In this document: positions 11,481 through 23,538 of the stretch, in pieces
Layout of the letters: every line of letters begins with the position of its first letter
Numbering within the stretch: position 1 is the first letter of the stretch
Source of the DNA: Kryptolebias marmoratus
Taxonomy: Eukaryota > Chordata > Actinopteri > Cyprinodontiformes > Rivulidae
Direction: 5' to 3'
Assembly: GCF_001649575.2 (NCBI RefSeq)
Contig: NC_051431.1
Span: 17,552,393 to 17,616,392, forward strand
Length of the DNA: 64,000 bases
Translations under genes and position numbers: made by a program
Notes under the pieces: generated by a model
The model's input: the letters and a program-made list of their open reading frames with translations, nothing else
Database searches by the model: none
What the model was told of the DNA's origin: nothing

Positions 11481-12659
11481 AAAAAGCAGTGTGATTGAGG
11501 AGGGGAGCCTTTCCCACTTGCAGCCACTTAAAAAGGCAGAACAGACATGGCAACATGAAAACCTTAAACTTCATGAATACATGATTCCTCCCTGAAGTGT
11601 GTCCTCAATCAACTCGGCCTTTGCCTTCAGTGCAGGAACTCTCCAGATTCATCTGGCACCGGTCATGGTGCAGGTGAAAAAAAAAAGTGGCTTTAGAGCA
11701 TCAGGACCACTTGTTGTGTCCGTACCAATTAGATATACTGCTCACAGGGTGAATGCTTCTTCAGCTGGACGTCGATGGAATAAAAATCCCATCTGTGTTT
11801 GACGCAGATTTGACTCCGTTATATAGTTCATGGGCTGTTTTGTTAGCATAAGACAATGTTATCTTGGGGATGAAACAGGCGTTCTTTACTTTTTATGTTT
11901 TTGCACATAAAAATGAGGGGACTGTTAAACCTGGCTTTATGTGTACATATGAAGCAGAAAATAAGTTTTAGATTCCTTTTTTCCATCTCAAGATCGACTG
12001 CATTCACTTATTGCGCAATTCATTTTTTTGGCGAAAAAACCTTTGCCATTAATTGTTGCCCAGATTTCACTCATGTTTCTTTTTTATATCAAACAAGAGC
12101 CTCTTTTCAGACTGACTGAAGTGATGAAAGCAGGGCGTGTGCATTAAATACACCACGGGCTGAAAGTGAACAATGTGAAACTGCAGGTGCACCAGTCAGA
12201 TGTACAACAAGTGCTTTGACATCATTTTCTTCCATTTTTTTATTCCTTCTGTTTTCAAATTCTCTCCACATCAGATCTCTTTATATGATCGTTATCATAA
12301 CAGTGAGCCATCTGTTTATTTACAGCAGCAGGTAAATGTCAGTAAGTCTTTCATTTGTTTGCAGTTATAAAAGACTTTTTGTGTCTGACTTATAGTTTTT
12401 TATTGTTCATATTATAAAAAACCCGCATTTTTCAGCCCACTGCTGAGTTGCAGAAAGAGAGTAAAACACCTTGGGTTAGATGATATGAAAGTGTACTGGA
12501 ATTGTGACATAAGGACAGTCTTTGAAAGATTGTGACACAGAGAATTGTGGTGATTTTTGGAGGTTTGGTTTTGTGTTTAGATTGCAGTGCTTTTTTTACT
12601 AGTGTGATCTTTGTATTTTGGTGTTTACCTGTCTTGCTGCGTTTCGGTGTGAACATAGT
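11481..12659. other. Unassigned non-coding block
   Basis: Short open frames only, none recognised. No clear repeats. Confidence 0.45.
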
Positions 12660-13400
12660 GTGTATTTACCTCATCATTGAGCTCATCAATGCTGTAAAAT
12701 GACTCCTTTCCCTGGACTTAATGACTGCTGTACTGTCATTTGTGGGGGAGTTGTGGCCCACGCCTATTTGAGCTACACGCCTAGGATCGGGATGTGCGCC
12801 TTGAGAGAGGGAGGATACGATCACTGCTTCGGTTCTTCTCTGGATGACCTGTGACGGGTTGTCGGTGTGAACAACTTTTGACCAATCACACAATACTTGG
12901 CGCAAACCCCTGTGAGAAAAAGTTCGTCCAGGGCCTTGAGCCGCATAGCGATGGACGAAGCTGCTACAAGTACAAAAGGACGCAATTTTCATCACGCAAC
13001 CACGTGAACGAGAGAAGACTTCATGACTTCTCATGGAGTATGACTCCTGCTGATGCATGTCGACTCCATTTTCTGGTTTGCTGGTCTGGAAATCTGGCAC
13101 TGATCTTCACCATATGTGGATTGGACTAACGGCTTTGGTTTTCTTTCCTTGCTGCTGTGGGGTATTGAAGGGACTAGCTTTTAAATGAACTCTGCTTCAT
13201 GAATTGAGCCCCGGTGGCTGAATGACTTGAATTGTTCCTTTTTCTTAAAAGTATAATTATGTAAAGTCTTTGTTATTTTAGAAACCCTTTTGTAAATTAA
13301 GTCTTTTCAGGGGTTTAAAATTCTATTTTACTCTTTGCTGTTTATAAATTTTTAATCATTATTTTTATTTAAATGGCAAATAAAAAGCTAAAAATTGGCA
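12660..13400 (+). promoter_or_regulatory. CpG-rich island with promoter/LTR-like architecture
   Basis: Between about 12750 and 13070 CpG is much denser than in the rest of the window. On the plus strand there is a CCAAT box (GACCAATCAC, 12880-12889) and a TATA-like TACAAAAGG (12971-12979) about 90 bases downstream. An AATAAA lies near 13379. That order matches either a host promoter with a short transcript or a solo LTR (U3-R-U5). I could not find matching target duplications or a TG...CA boundary. The two overlapping open frames (92 codons plus, 144 codons minus) resemble nothing I know. Confidence 0.35.
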
Positions 13401-14429
13401 CCATCTGTTCCTTCAGTCTTCACTGTGTTTGTGTGGTGGGGAAATTGAACCAAATTCATGCAAAAGCAGCTTGTGGCTGCGGTATTTTATATTTGATTAC
13501 TGAATTAGTTTCAATTTGATTATTTCATTGTCTTGTTATATATTACTGCATCTAATCACATTGAGTTGAATCAGAACTTAAGTTGAATCTCACTGCATCG
13601 TGACTGAGGGGTGAATCACAGAGTCTCACATCAATTTTTACTTCTAATCTATCTTTGTTCAATTGCATCATTGCAGAGCAGATATTTATATCGTCCACAG
13701 AACAGAGATGCAGGCAGAGAGATTGGCGAGATCTTTGATGAAATATTTCAGAGGGATATTTTCAATTTCAATCTGTTGTACCAAATACTGCCAAAAAATA
13801 GGAAATTAGTTTTGAACTTGTTTTTTTTTAAACATCTCAAACTGATTTTAAGCATGTTTACGTTATAAAAGTTTAGATGTGATTGTGCTGACACAACCAG
13901 TCAGGCATTATTTCCTGGTCAACAGTAAAGCCATTAAATGTGTTTCAAGTTTATCACTACAAAAACTCCTGTTGCATCTCAACTTAAATCAATACATTTC
14001 CTTCAGTTCAAGCCTATTGGAACATAATATTGAGAAATGAGCATTATGCGTCTAAGCCCATCCTGCCGTCGCTCTAATCCAAAGATCTGCAGAGGACAAA
14101 TGGCTTAGGAAAGGTGACTCTGATTGAGACAGACCTCCACACTGCACACCACACCTGCTGCAGTTTGAAGAGGACTTACCTGGTTAAGACTGAAGCAGAG
14201 CATCAAAGAGTCGTAGACTGAGAGTCGGTGCAATCAATAGTATTTAATTAAAGTGATGTGGGGGTGCAAACAATGCAGCAGACTGGCTGGAGCTGCTCTT
14301 CCTACAATGAAGTTAAAATTGACTTTTTATTCATCGATACAGAGTCACACAGATGCTGTCTATGTCCAGTTCTTCAGCATGTTGCATGAAGTGAGTTTGG
14401 AGGCGGACCATTAGGTTTTGCCTCTGTGA
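13401..14429. other. Unassigned non-coding block
   Basis: No recognised gene or repeat. Short AT-rich frames only. Confidence 0.45.
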
Positions 14430-14665
14430 GTGGGTTTGTCTGATACCAAAATATCTCATGAACCACTGAAGAAATTTTGATAAAAGAAGTCATTGGATAT
14501 ACACCTACAATATTGCATGAGATTCCGCATAAGGTCATTTTCAAGGTTTGACCAAAAAAGCGACAACACTGTCATTTCTCAGTATACAGTGGTTTAGTGT
14601 AAAACTCTGACATGATCTATATTCCTTCAAAAAATGCTCAGCCTTCAATTATTTAGGAATATTCT
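14430..14665 (+). mobile_element. Family A repeat, internally deleted and decayed
   Basis: It begins with CAAAATATCTCATGAACCAC and TTTTGATAAAAGAAGTCATT, then jumps past the middle of the family to an end region with TATATTCCTTC and AAAATGCTCAGCCTTCAATT. The end hairpin stem is partly destroyed in this copy. Confidence 0.65.
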
Positions 14666-14955
14666 AAGTGAGGAAAAGTGAAGAATGAAGTGATTAGAAG
14701 GAAAGACTGGTGATAATGACATAATTTGTCATCATTCTACTCTGATCAGTCCCAGTTATTGATAGATGACAAAGAATCTGTGCTCTGATGAGACACTGTG
14801 CAGTCACAGACACAATGTAGCCCCGCTGTAATGTTTGCTCTTCTTTGTAAGCTGTCATATTTTTGTAATGCAAAATGTGTCGGCTGCGTTTAAAGTGTTT
14901 GTCAAAGCACCAGGCTTTGTCAGCTTCTGTCATGTACCTGCATCTCTAAAAGTAC

Positions 14956-14980
14956 AAAATAAATAAATAAATAAATAAAA
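14956..14980. repeat. (AAAT)n microsatellite
   Basis: Six tandem AAAT units, directly visible. Confidence 0.95.
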
Positions 14981-15699
14981 GCATTATCCTATCAAAAGGG
15001 GGAAAATGTTTCCCTGACACACATGCATGCACACACACACAAAAGAATAGTTGAGGCGCATATGGTTCTGTCTCGTATTGGTGATTCTGTTATTGTGGAA
15101 AAAGCTGAGCAAGATGCAGAGCTTTTAAGTGAAATGTCAGAATGGGCTCCTCTTGCTCCCGGTGGATTATGAATCTCACTCAGGAGCTGCAAGACAAAAA
15201 CAAACAGCACTGCCAGTCTGACTCACTGGGCTTTGAAGGAGATTAAATTCTTGTTTTTCCCTTCCCTCCTTCCCTTGTTCATTCCTGTAGACACAAATCT
15301 CCCTGGAGATGAATGACAACGTCCCGATGGTCCTGAGGTGAAGTGACGTTTAAATTGTATGTTGTCGATATCCAAACACAGTATAGAAACTAAGGTTTGA
15401 GTGGCACCTATTTTCAATACCTCCTCATATTATACCACAATATACAGTATCAGCATATGGCTGGAAAAGAAGGCTCTTTTACTTCATGTGTTTAGGAAAC
15501 TATAGGGGTTTGTAATATATTTTAAACCTTACTTAATTAGATAAAAAATGCAACAGAAGCATTTTTTATCAATGATATTGCATTACAGAACAGGGATTTA
15601 AACAACAAAATAAAAAAGTCTCACAGTATACCAGTAATGTTACAGAGACATCATGTTACCTCTAAAAGTAACTATCGACCACAGCCAAATGTTTTTGCA

Positions 15700-16025
15700 C
15701 ATGTCAGTGTGTTTGGTTTTCTGTCTGATAGCAAAATATCTCATGAAACACTGAATGGATTTTAATGAAACGATCAGAAGGCAATCACTGTACATCTACA
15801 ACTGAAGAAAGTTTGGAGTCAACCCAATTCAAGATAGTCATCATGGCTAACTGAGCTCAGCCAACACAAAAATGGCTATAAGTCTGTCAAATTTACCAAT
15901 AACAGGCTAAAGTTCTAAAATGGTAGTAGCTGAAAGTCATTCTCAACACATATTTTGAGTACTAACAGATCACACGAGCTCACATATAATGTTCCTTACA
16001 AGATTTAGAAGACTGTATTTTAACA
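15700..16025 (+). mobile_element. Family A repeat, left part, interrupted by a LINE tail
   Basis: It carries CTGATAGCAAAATATCTCAT, GGATTTTAATGAAACGATCA, GTACATCTACAACTGAAG, TTGGAGTCAACCCAATTC, AAAAATGGCTATAA and TGGTAGTAGCTGAAAGTCAT. The copy continues after the insertion, at 16132-16200. Its sequence at the break (TTTAACA) is duplicated on both sides of the insert. Confidence 0.8.
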
Positions 16026-16131
16026 TCCATCCATCCATCCATCCATCCATCCATCCATCCATCCATCCATCCATCCATCCATCCATCCATCTCCGGTCGG
16101 GTCATGAGGGCAGCAGTCTAAGCTGAGTTCC
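16026..16131 (-). mobile_element. Truncated LINE 3' tail with (TCCA)n, nested in family A
   Basis: About 16 TCCA units (16026-16092) are followed by CTCCGGTCGGGTCATGAGGG and CAGCAGTCTAAGCTGAG. Read on the minus strand, this is the end of a LINE followed by (GGAT)n, a layout I associate with RTE/Rex3-type LINEs of teleosts. The insert is bounded by identical 7-base duplications TTTAACA (16019-16025 and 16132-16138). This is the mark of target-primed retroposition with severe 5' truncation. The exact family is from memory. Confidence 0.7.
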
Positions 16132-16200
16132 TTTAACACTCTGGCATAAATATGCAGTGAGCAATTTTCTTTTAAAAATGCTAGGCCCTTAGTTATTTAT
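16132..16200 (+). mobile_element. Family A repeat, right part after the nested insertion
   Basis: It resumes with TTTAACACTCTGGCATAAAT and ends with AAAAATGCTAGGCCCTTAG, matching the end region of other copies. Together with 15700-16025 it makes one interrupted element. Confidence 0.7.
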
Positions 16201-17919
16201 TTTTATAAATTTTTGCCATGTTTGTAGATCACAGACAATATTCAGTCGGCTCCTATTTTTCTAGTGTGTGTTCACGTGCTAACTTTGAATTCTAGCTTGA
16301 GCTGCTTCCTTCTCTTCAGCAGGGACATATGTAGTTTAAATGGGTTTGAGTGAAAATTTATGAGAATTCTGTCAACAAAGACACATTTAAATGCTGGTTT
16401 TAGAGCGAGTGAGTTGTGCCATTAACATAGAGGAGTTGCTGTTTATACTTTGAACTGCACTACACTTTATGCAGTTCCTTCAGCGTAACAGAAGATGTCA
16501 TTACAGCAAAAATAAGACTGCTGTTCCACAGAAAAAGTAGCAGAAGAAGTTTTGGCTTCTGGTAGAAAACTAATGACCCCAGCCCCAACAGGGAAAAGCT
16601 TTGGAACCCTAAAGCCTCTGAGGACTGACTGCAGATTGCTTATTTCACGGCCCATGTGTATAATTTCATAGATGCACTCAAAAATAGAGGGTTTAATGGT
16701 AACTGCAGCTGGCTCCAGCACGCACTGCTTGCACAGCTCACTTTTTGTCTCTGCAGCCTTTCTTAAAACAAACCAGAAACACACACGTTACAAAGATAAC
16801 AATTATCAAAATTAGAATCAAAAGTATTGCTCTGATTTAAATGAAAGCGCTTACGTTCACATGTTACGACTTTGCTTTTGTTGGGAGACAGATGGAGAAA
16901 GAAGTTGCTATAAATCTGTCTTTGCCCATTCTAATAAGAGAAGGGTTTGGTGTGCAGACGAATCAAGCAAACTGCAGGAATAGCCCATTTAAACTCTGCA
17001 AGAACATTTTAACACAATGTAGCCTTAAAAAAAGATATGTCTAATTCTTTTCCAGCCTCAAGAGATAAGCTATAAAAAGTATGCTGACAGAAATACTGCT
17101 AGCACTGCATATTTTGTCTTTTTTTGCCAGAACAAGAAAAAATGGAGCCAAATGGGCATACACAATTTTGACAGAGCTTCTCCATTTTGGTTTTGTTCAT
17201 ATAAATCTTTTAAAATATTGCAATTCATGGTGTATTTGCAAAGGAACTATGAAATTATATGTTTTAAAATAAAAAATAGCAGTTGGCATAATGATTAAGA
17301 CATAAGATACATGAGAAAAAAAAGAAAGAAATCATGAATAAAAACTATATGGAGACATCAGAAAAGACAGACAGATACTAATTTTTTTTAAGAAAATGCA
17401 GAGCAGCCACAAAAAGGGGAATGTATACTTCAAACAAAAGAAGTAATTTAAGGTTTATATCTCTAATGTTGAATATTAAAACCATATGTTTGTCTTTTGG
17501 TCAAAATGTGTTTTCATTCTTTTAATTTTGTGTTCAAACATGCACTGTCACTAATTATCTAGCTCCCAACAGACTTCAGCAGATGTTATTTTTATGTTAA
17601 TCTTCTAAAAACCAAACCTGTACTACATCAAAATGCATCAGACGTTACTGTGATTGTCATGATAAATATTTTTAACAGAGAAAGTAAGTTTTTTGCTAAC
17701 TCAGCCCAAGCCCTTTCGTTTAAATCGTTCTTGTGAAAAATCTCCAATTGTCCCTCTCTTTAGGTCACAAAATGATTTGGGACTTCTCCACCCCCTTGGT
17801 GAAAACACAAAGATTGTAGAGCTGTAGGGTTAGGGGAAGGTATGAAATGGGATTCAGCTGATGACTTTCTTCAGGGTGTGAATTATACAGTGACAATCAG
17901 GGGAGTCGATTTTTGTCTC
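16201..17919. other. Unassigned non-coding block
   Basis: It holds a 105-codon minus-strand frame (16467-16784) and two 63-67-codon plus frames, none with recognised similarity or splice support. No repeats are recognised. Confidence 0.45.
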
Positions 17920-18313
17920 TGTCAAGGTTTATATAGTCAAACCCATAAATGCAGACTAACACAATGAACTCTAGGAAAACCTAAAGAGTTTATTAAAGCA
18001 AAACAAAGACTGTCGAGGCAACGATAGGAGTACCAAGACAGTGCATGGGAGCAACAACGATCCACTTGCAGCAAGTGGTGACTAAGAAATATAAGGACTG
18101 GGGTTAATGGGAAGAGTAGCTGCAGCTGTGACTAATGAACCCGGGGCCAGGTGTAGATGGGCGAGGCAGGCTGACTGGAAAAAACATTGACTGAGAGAAG
18201 AATGACATAACGGCACAGAGAATACAGCGAAGCAAGAAAGCACACATAATAAAATCCACAGAACTGAACTCAAGATAAACACAAAAATAACCAAAAAAAC
18301 ACAGATTGTGACT
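17920..18313 (-). mobile_element. Solo LTR, Ty3/Gypsy-type retrotransposon (394 bp)
   Basis: Read on the minus strand, it has a start of AGTCACAATCTGTG, a TATA-like CCTTATATTTC, a polyadenylation signal TTTAATAAACTC (18-base neighbourhood near 17985) and a U5 ending in AACCTTGACA. The flanks are GTCTC (17915-17919) and GTCCC (18314-18318), a 5-base target duplication with one mismatch. There is no internal gag-pol on either side, so this is a solo LTR. Its layout and length match the LTR at 49866-50265, and CAGTCAGCCTGCCTC-type words are shared between the two. Confidence 0.75.
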
Positions 18314-19639
18314 GTCCCCCATGAATGCCGTCCCATCCAATACGAATACATGCTTCTAGAACATGTTTAACATTTATTCCAAAGTTTTCCTTTTTTTAAC
18401 ATAATGTCTGACATGTATAGATAAAGATTACAATAAATGACTCTTAGTCCTTCAATTTACTTAAAATACACAATAATCTCTGTAATCAAATGTTACAAAT
18501 CTTCTGGAGAAAAACTATCAACAAAACAGATTTTCAGCATCCAAGAGCAGAGCTTCACAATGTGACGAACATCAGCATCAACAGGACAGAGAGGGAGATC
18601 TTCATCCAAAACAACACTTACAGTTTGTTCCTCACTGTCATTAAAAAACTCAGAACACTGAATCATTTGGGAATAAACATACACATTTTCTCAGCTATTT
18701 CCTTGACAGTACAGCACAATAGAAAAACAATAATAAATCAATACTCTACCTAATTCAAAATTCTGTTCAGCTGATACAATAAAAAGAAATCTTATAAAAG
18801 ATTTGAAAAGATAAAAGTTATGATCCAACTCTAAAAGCTCAAATCTTGGATTTGTCTGATATTTTCTAATAAATTCAAACTATTTCCACTTATTCTAAAA
18901 GTTGACAGATTTGTCATGGTTGGGGTCCTAATGACCAACTTGTGTTTTTTATCTGCTTTTATTCTGCTCTGAACAGAAGGCAGAAATTACCCCGTGAATA
19001 AATCTAACAGTGAAACACATTAAAAATGTAACTAGGCTACTAGTACTGATGAACTGGACTAGTCTACATAAATCACTTTATTTTTTTAAGTCAATATAGT
19101 CAACAAAATGCAAATAATTAGGGGCTTTGATCTATAGTTATTTGTTGCTACTTGTTCATTTTGATTAAACTTTTTTTTTTCCTGTAGCAGGTGTGGTGGA
19201 TTGGGGAGACAACTCCTTATGAAACACGACTGAAATCATAATGTCTGATTCTTCCATGGAATTAAAATTTAAAATGTATGATTAGTGGTATATGGATTAT
19301 AGAAATTCACTGCCACAACCTGTTTTTTTTAAACCTCTTTTGGGAGGGTCTAATTTGTTTTGGAGGGATCAAACTGGCTTCCTTTCCCCAGTAATTCAAA
19401 ATCTAAGTTTTTTCTTTAGGATTGTTTTAATGCACCTACAACATCTATTCCACTCTAACCAACCCCTCACTGTGATAAACTTATTTAGTTATTCATACTT
19501 TATGAGTTTAAATCTGCATATAGTTGCTTCTTTATTTATATATGTTGCAGATAAAACAGTGGGCAGCAACACCAATAACATGTTCCAGTCAGCTGTCAGT
19601 TGGCTTGGTCAGACTAACTTTGAATAATCTATTCTCACC
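18314..19639. other. Unassigned non-coding block
   Basis: AT-rich, with no recognised gene or repeat. The open frames are short and unsupported. Confidence 0.45.
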
Positions 19640-19900
19640 ACTGCTTCTGCCATCGTCTCCGAGGGACGAATTGAACACCAATGTAATCTGAGCATGGGCT
19701 TCATTTACCATTAACTATAATTGGCTCTGAGTTCTGCATCGAGCAGCTTGTGCTGACAAACATTCTTCTGCCTGAAGCAATGACGGCAGATGCTTCTGTT
19801 CTCTCTTCCATCTCTGCATCTGCTCCTCTCTGCTGTCTGTGATCCCTCTCTGTCTGCTAGTCTCTGCGCTTCTCCCCCCGAATCCTGCTAATCTCGTGCC
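19640..19900. promoter_or_regulatory. Candidate conserved non-coding element
   Basis: Complex, repeat-free sequence with TTACCATTAACTATAATTGG (paired homeodomain-type words), CAATGACGGCAG and a pyrimidine-rich right end. Only texture supports this. Confidence 0.25.
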
Positions 19901-22494
19901 TTCTTTTAGAAATTATGACAACACGTGGTGAAGATCAAACTGAGCTGGAATCATTAGTGATCGTAAAGTGGGAGATGTGTGTATTGTGTCAAACTGACTC
20001 AGATTTAAATTGAAATCAGGACAAAATAAGAAAAAAAAATTGTGCTTAAGTGAATTTCTTGTCATTTTCTGCTTTTTTTTTTTACCAAAAAAGAATACCA
20101 GTCTCGTGTGTTCATATTCCCTTTTTTGCTGTTTACATTGAATTCATAGATATAGTCCAATCTACCTTTTTTTTAACTTTCACTTATCATTATATAAGTC
20201 TTCCTCACCTGTTTACTAGGTCTCTTTTTTTAGCATCCTTGCTTAGATTATTGTTTGGATATTTTGGCTCAATTATAAGCACATTTTTATTGCATTTCTC
20301 GCTTTGTTCCCACCTGTCTGCCTCATCTGTTTCTGTATTTGGCTTCTCATTCTGCTCTTACACAAAACAGATGGAGCTGTCTGGTACAAAGTTTGACCTT
20401 TGGTGTCCAGCTGTGTGAAAAACACACAAATGTAAAATCTCTTCTATTAATTGTGACAACCCAAATTAATAATACAGTGCGACCAGAGGCCAGTGAGTCA
20501 ACCACTTAAGTTGTACAAAGGCACTCAGTGAGCAACGCGGGCCTGTGAGGACGTTTCAGAGGTTAGAATGAAAGCATTTGGTATGTTAAATGCAGCCTCT
20601 GCATGTCAAATCATGGACTTTATTAGTTAGAGTTTTTGTTTCATACAATAAGATCCTTGTGTGTTTCTTTTCCTTGCCATGTGATCCCGGTATTGATAAG
20701 GTTTTGTTTTTTCTTAGCAAGCGTGGTCAAAATACAACAATACTCTTATTAATAATCTTATTAAATGCACTTCCTGGGAACTCACAGTATGACATTTATT
20801 TAGACATCAACTATTGGTTTAAAATGCAGGATTTAAAGATTATCTTTCAATGATGAATTCTTGATCGCTTATAAACTTGGAAATTAGATGTTTACGCCTC
20901 TTTAAGTGGAAAACATAAACAGTGCTTTGTATTGCAAACTATATTGTACAGAACTTGCTTTTCCTCTTCTCATGATTTTCTATTAAAACCCTGTTGTTTT
21001 TAGTTTTCTTAACAACAGAGGTCCTTTTTTGAGCCAACGACCAGACTGACTTAGACCAGGGGCCATTCCAGGCCTTTTGGCAGAACTTATTCGTGCTCTA
21101 AAGATTTGGATCTTTCCCATATTTCTTTATCTAATGCTTTTGTTCTCTTTATTGGTTTCCTTTTCTATCTTACTTTGTAATGCATTATTTCAGCCCTCAG
21201 TTATAAAGGCCAGATAGAGATTATTACATCAGGGGTTCAGATCAACAGAAAGTGTCAACATTTGGTGCTTGGATTTGAGATGCTTTCTTCTAAACACCAA
21301 GTTTTTCTTGATGGGATCCAGGGATCATGTAACAGCAGAGGGAAAAGGGTCTGATAGAGATAGCTACCAAGAGATAGCTTCCACTGTGTTGAATCTAAAA
21401 ACACCACATGGATTATACACATCTTTTACCAGTTTTACAATGATATCATTCACCGCTGTAATAGGCAGGTGTTGCTGTTATTAAAAATGCATCAGCATTC
21501 TCTCTTCCTTTCTACATGCCCTTATCACCCCTCTTTCCCTCTTCTACCAACCTGTCATCTGTCCCATCCCTAATTACAGCAGTTAATTACACAGTATTTC
21601 CAGAGACCAAATGGATTTGATCTGCACTAACCTCTTATTACTTGTGTCAGATGACACGAGGGGGAAATCAGTATTCTGGAGCCGAATGTGGCTGTTTTTG
21701 CTGTTCTTTCGCACAAGAATTAATACATGTCTTTCACATTTAAACACGGAAACACTAGATAGATGAGAACGTTAAGCACATGAAGAGTAAGCTGTACGGC
21801 TTATACATGCAGCGCTTGTCTCAGTAAAAACATGATCATTGTTCTTTGCTGTAATCTTTTGGAGTCAGGCATAATACAGGTTGACACGATTTACTGCTAC
21901 TCATCAGGACACAAATCAAACTGAACTGCAGCTGAAACATCAGTACAGATACAATCAGCTAATAGACTGAGAAACCCTTTTGTTAAATGTTCATACAAAC
22001 ATATCTCTGTGTAGAACACCAAGAAGAGTAACACACGTTCAGATGACAAGATACTCAGGTACAAAACACAGATCTTTATTTTTTCTGATTGTGCGTCTCT
22101 CTTTTATTTTTATTATCACCACAGCACCAAGGCTTTACCAAAGTGATTAGCATCCAGGGGACAGTTCACTATCATTACTCCAATCACTACGAGAAAGAGG
22201 CCTATTGATTATTGGGTAATGCAAAGGAATGAACTTCTGCTCTTTTCCGACAACACACACACATCTGCAGGCGCACACAATTATATTTAGGATAAGGATC
22301 GTTCCATTCAGTATGAGAGTCCATTTATAGAACAAGGATCCGACTGTTTGGGTGTCATGTTTCTTCCATGAAACAAGACAAGACTGTCTGCACAAGATGT
22401 CACAACAGATTAGCAATGCCAAAACTAATATTTGTCGTACTCGGTTTCCTTGGTTAAGACGGTGTAATTTATTACCGTTAATAAATAAATACAA
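19901..22494. other. Unassigned non-coding block
   Basis: It includes a 122-codon plus frame (20050-20418), low in complexity and rich in F, L and S as expected from T-rich DNA, and other short frames without similarity. The part near 21575-21690 (GCAGTTAATTACACAG and following) is complex enough to be a regulatory element, but I cannot support that further. Confidence 0.4.
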
Positions 22495-22740
22495 ATCCTC
22501 CAAACCCCAGCCAGCCAAGGCCTGTTTCTGCTGGAGGTTTCTTCCTCATCTGATCTGTTCTTTTCCACCGCCACCAACGTGCTGCTCAGGATGGGGGATT
22601 GCGACGAAGTGAAGATTCAATGCAATCTGCTGGCTTCATTAGATAGATAACTTTTACTAATTGAAAGGGCCTCTCTTGAGTTGAATCTCATTTTATAGCG
22701 TTACCCTGCTTCTAGATTTCAAGTGTTCTTGAACCCAACT
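22495..22740 (+). mobile_element. Diverged teleost dispersed repeat, 3'-end type
   Basis: The order TTCTGCTGGAGGTTTCTTCC, CAGGATGGGGGATTGCGACG, TTCAATGCAATCTGCTGGCT and TTAGATAGATAACTTTTACT matches, with decay, a segment that I remember recurring in many spiny-rayed fish genomes. The class (probably a retroelement 3' end) is not certain. Confidence 0.5.
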
Positions 22741-22902
22741 TTAAAGTCATAAAGAGTAATTGGGACTGTTTCCTAAAGGAAATGATACATTCCTCCAGGA
22801 AGCTAATACATCATTATTATTAAGCAGAACTAGATGAAACATGCTTTTGCCAGAGTTCAAATATGTCTGGTAATATTATTCAACTTGAAATAGATGTCCG
22901 TG

Positions 22903-22990
22903 TAATGTGATGTGATGGTGGTGGATTGGACCCAAACGCAGGCAATTAGGATGCAAGAACCTGAACAAGCTTGAAACTTTTAAAGGGCCA
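22903..22990 (-). mobile_element. LTR end fragment
   Basis: TGATGGTGGTGGATTGGACC followed by CAAACGCAGGC is, on the minus strand, the typical U5 end of the teleost Gypsy-type LTRs (TGCATTTGGGTCC... then a CCACC block). The rest of the LTR is missing, so this is a truncated remnant. Confidence 0.45.
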
Positions 22991-23042
22991 CTCTTTTCAT
23001 TTTGGATTTCCACTCATGCACACTGTACTGGTCCAGCTCACT

Positions 23043-23265
23043 GCTCAGAATATGGTTTGTAAATGACTCAGATACTGCTATATAAAATTTCAGCTCAAAA
23101 TCTATAAAACTGACTGATTTCTAGTCTGTTTTGTGTTGGCTAATGTCAGTTAGCTGTGGTGGCCATCTTAGACTGACTCCAAAAGTTAATCACTTGCAGA
23201 AGTACAGCTGGAGGTTTCATTAACATCCGTCTAATGGCCCATGAAATATTTTGCAAACAAGCAGG
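23043..23265 (-). mobile_element. Family A repeat, partial copy
   Basis: Read on the minus strand it carries the CCCATGAAATATTTTGC block, GGAGTCAGTCTAAGATGGCC, AGCTAACTGACATTAGCC and TTTTGAGCTGAAATTT, in family order. A second copy follows in the same orientation about 217 bases on (23350-23485). Confidence 0.7.
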
Positions 23266-23349
23266 GTTGACTTAAACAATTAATGCGGACATTTTAGGAA
23301 AAAATTTTGCACATTGAGTAGCACTTGGACTGTTTGCTCTGAATGAAGT

Positions 23350-23484
23350 TATTTTTTAAGGTCCGTTGGCCGTGGCAGCCAACTTGAGTCATGTTGACCA
23401 CAAAAGTTAATAGACTGCAGATGCACATGTAATGATTACTTTCTGAGTGTAATGTCAATAAAACTCCTCCAGTGGTTCCTGAGA
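23350..23484 (-). mobile_element. Family A repeat, second partial copy abutting the gap
   Basis: It carries GGCCGTGGCAGCC, GTTGACCACAAAAGTTAATA, GCAGATGCAC and TGATTACTTTCTGAGTG, ending at CCAGTGGTTCCTGAGA. It is cut off by a C run and the sequence gap. Confidence 0.7.
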
Positions 23485-23538
23485 CCCCCCCCCCCCCNNN
23501 NNNNNNNNNNNNNNNNNNNNNNCACACACACACACACA
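23485..23538. repeat. C run, 25-base N gap and (CA)n
   Basis: A 13-base C run (23485-23497) is followed by N from 23498 to 23522 and then (CA)8 (23523-23538). The gap sits in simple sequence. The proteins translated across it are artefacts. Confidence 0.95.

Noticed and set aside
12666..13129. 144-codon minus and 92-codon plus frames as proteins
   Set aside because: Both overlap in the CpG-rich island; neither resembles a known protein, and GC/CpG-rich DNA has few stops by chance.
16026..16092. CRISPR-like array
   Set aside because: It is a (TCCA)n microsatellite with no spacers; the genome is eukaryotic.
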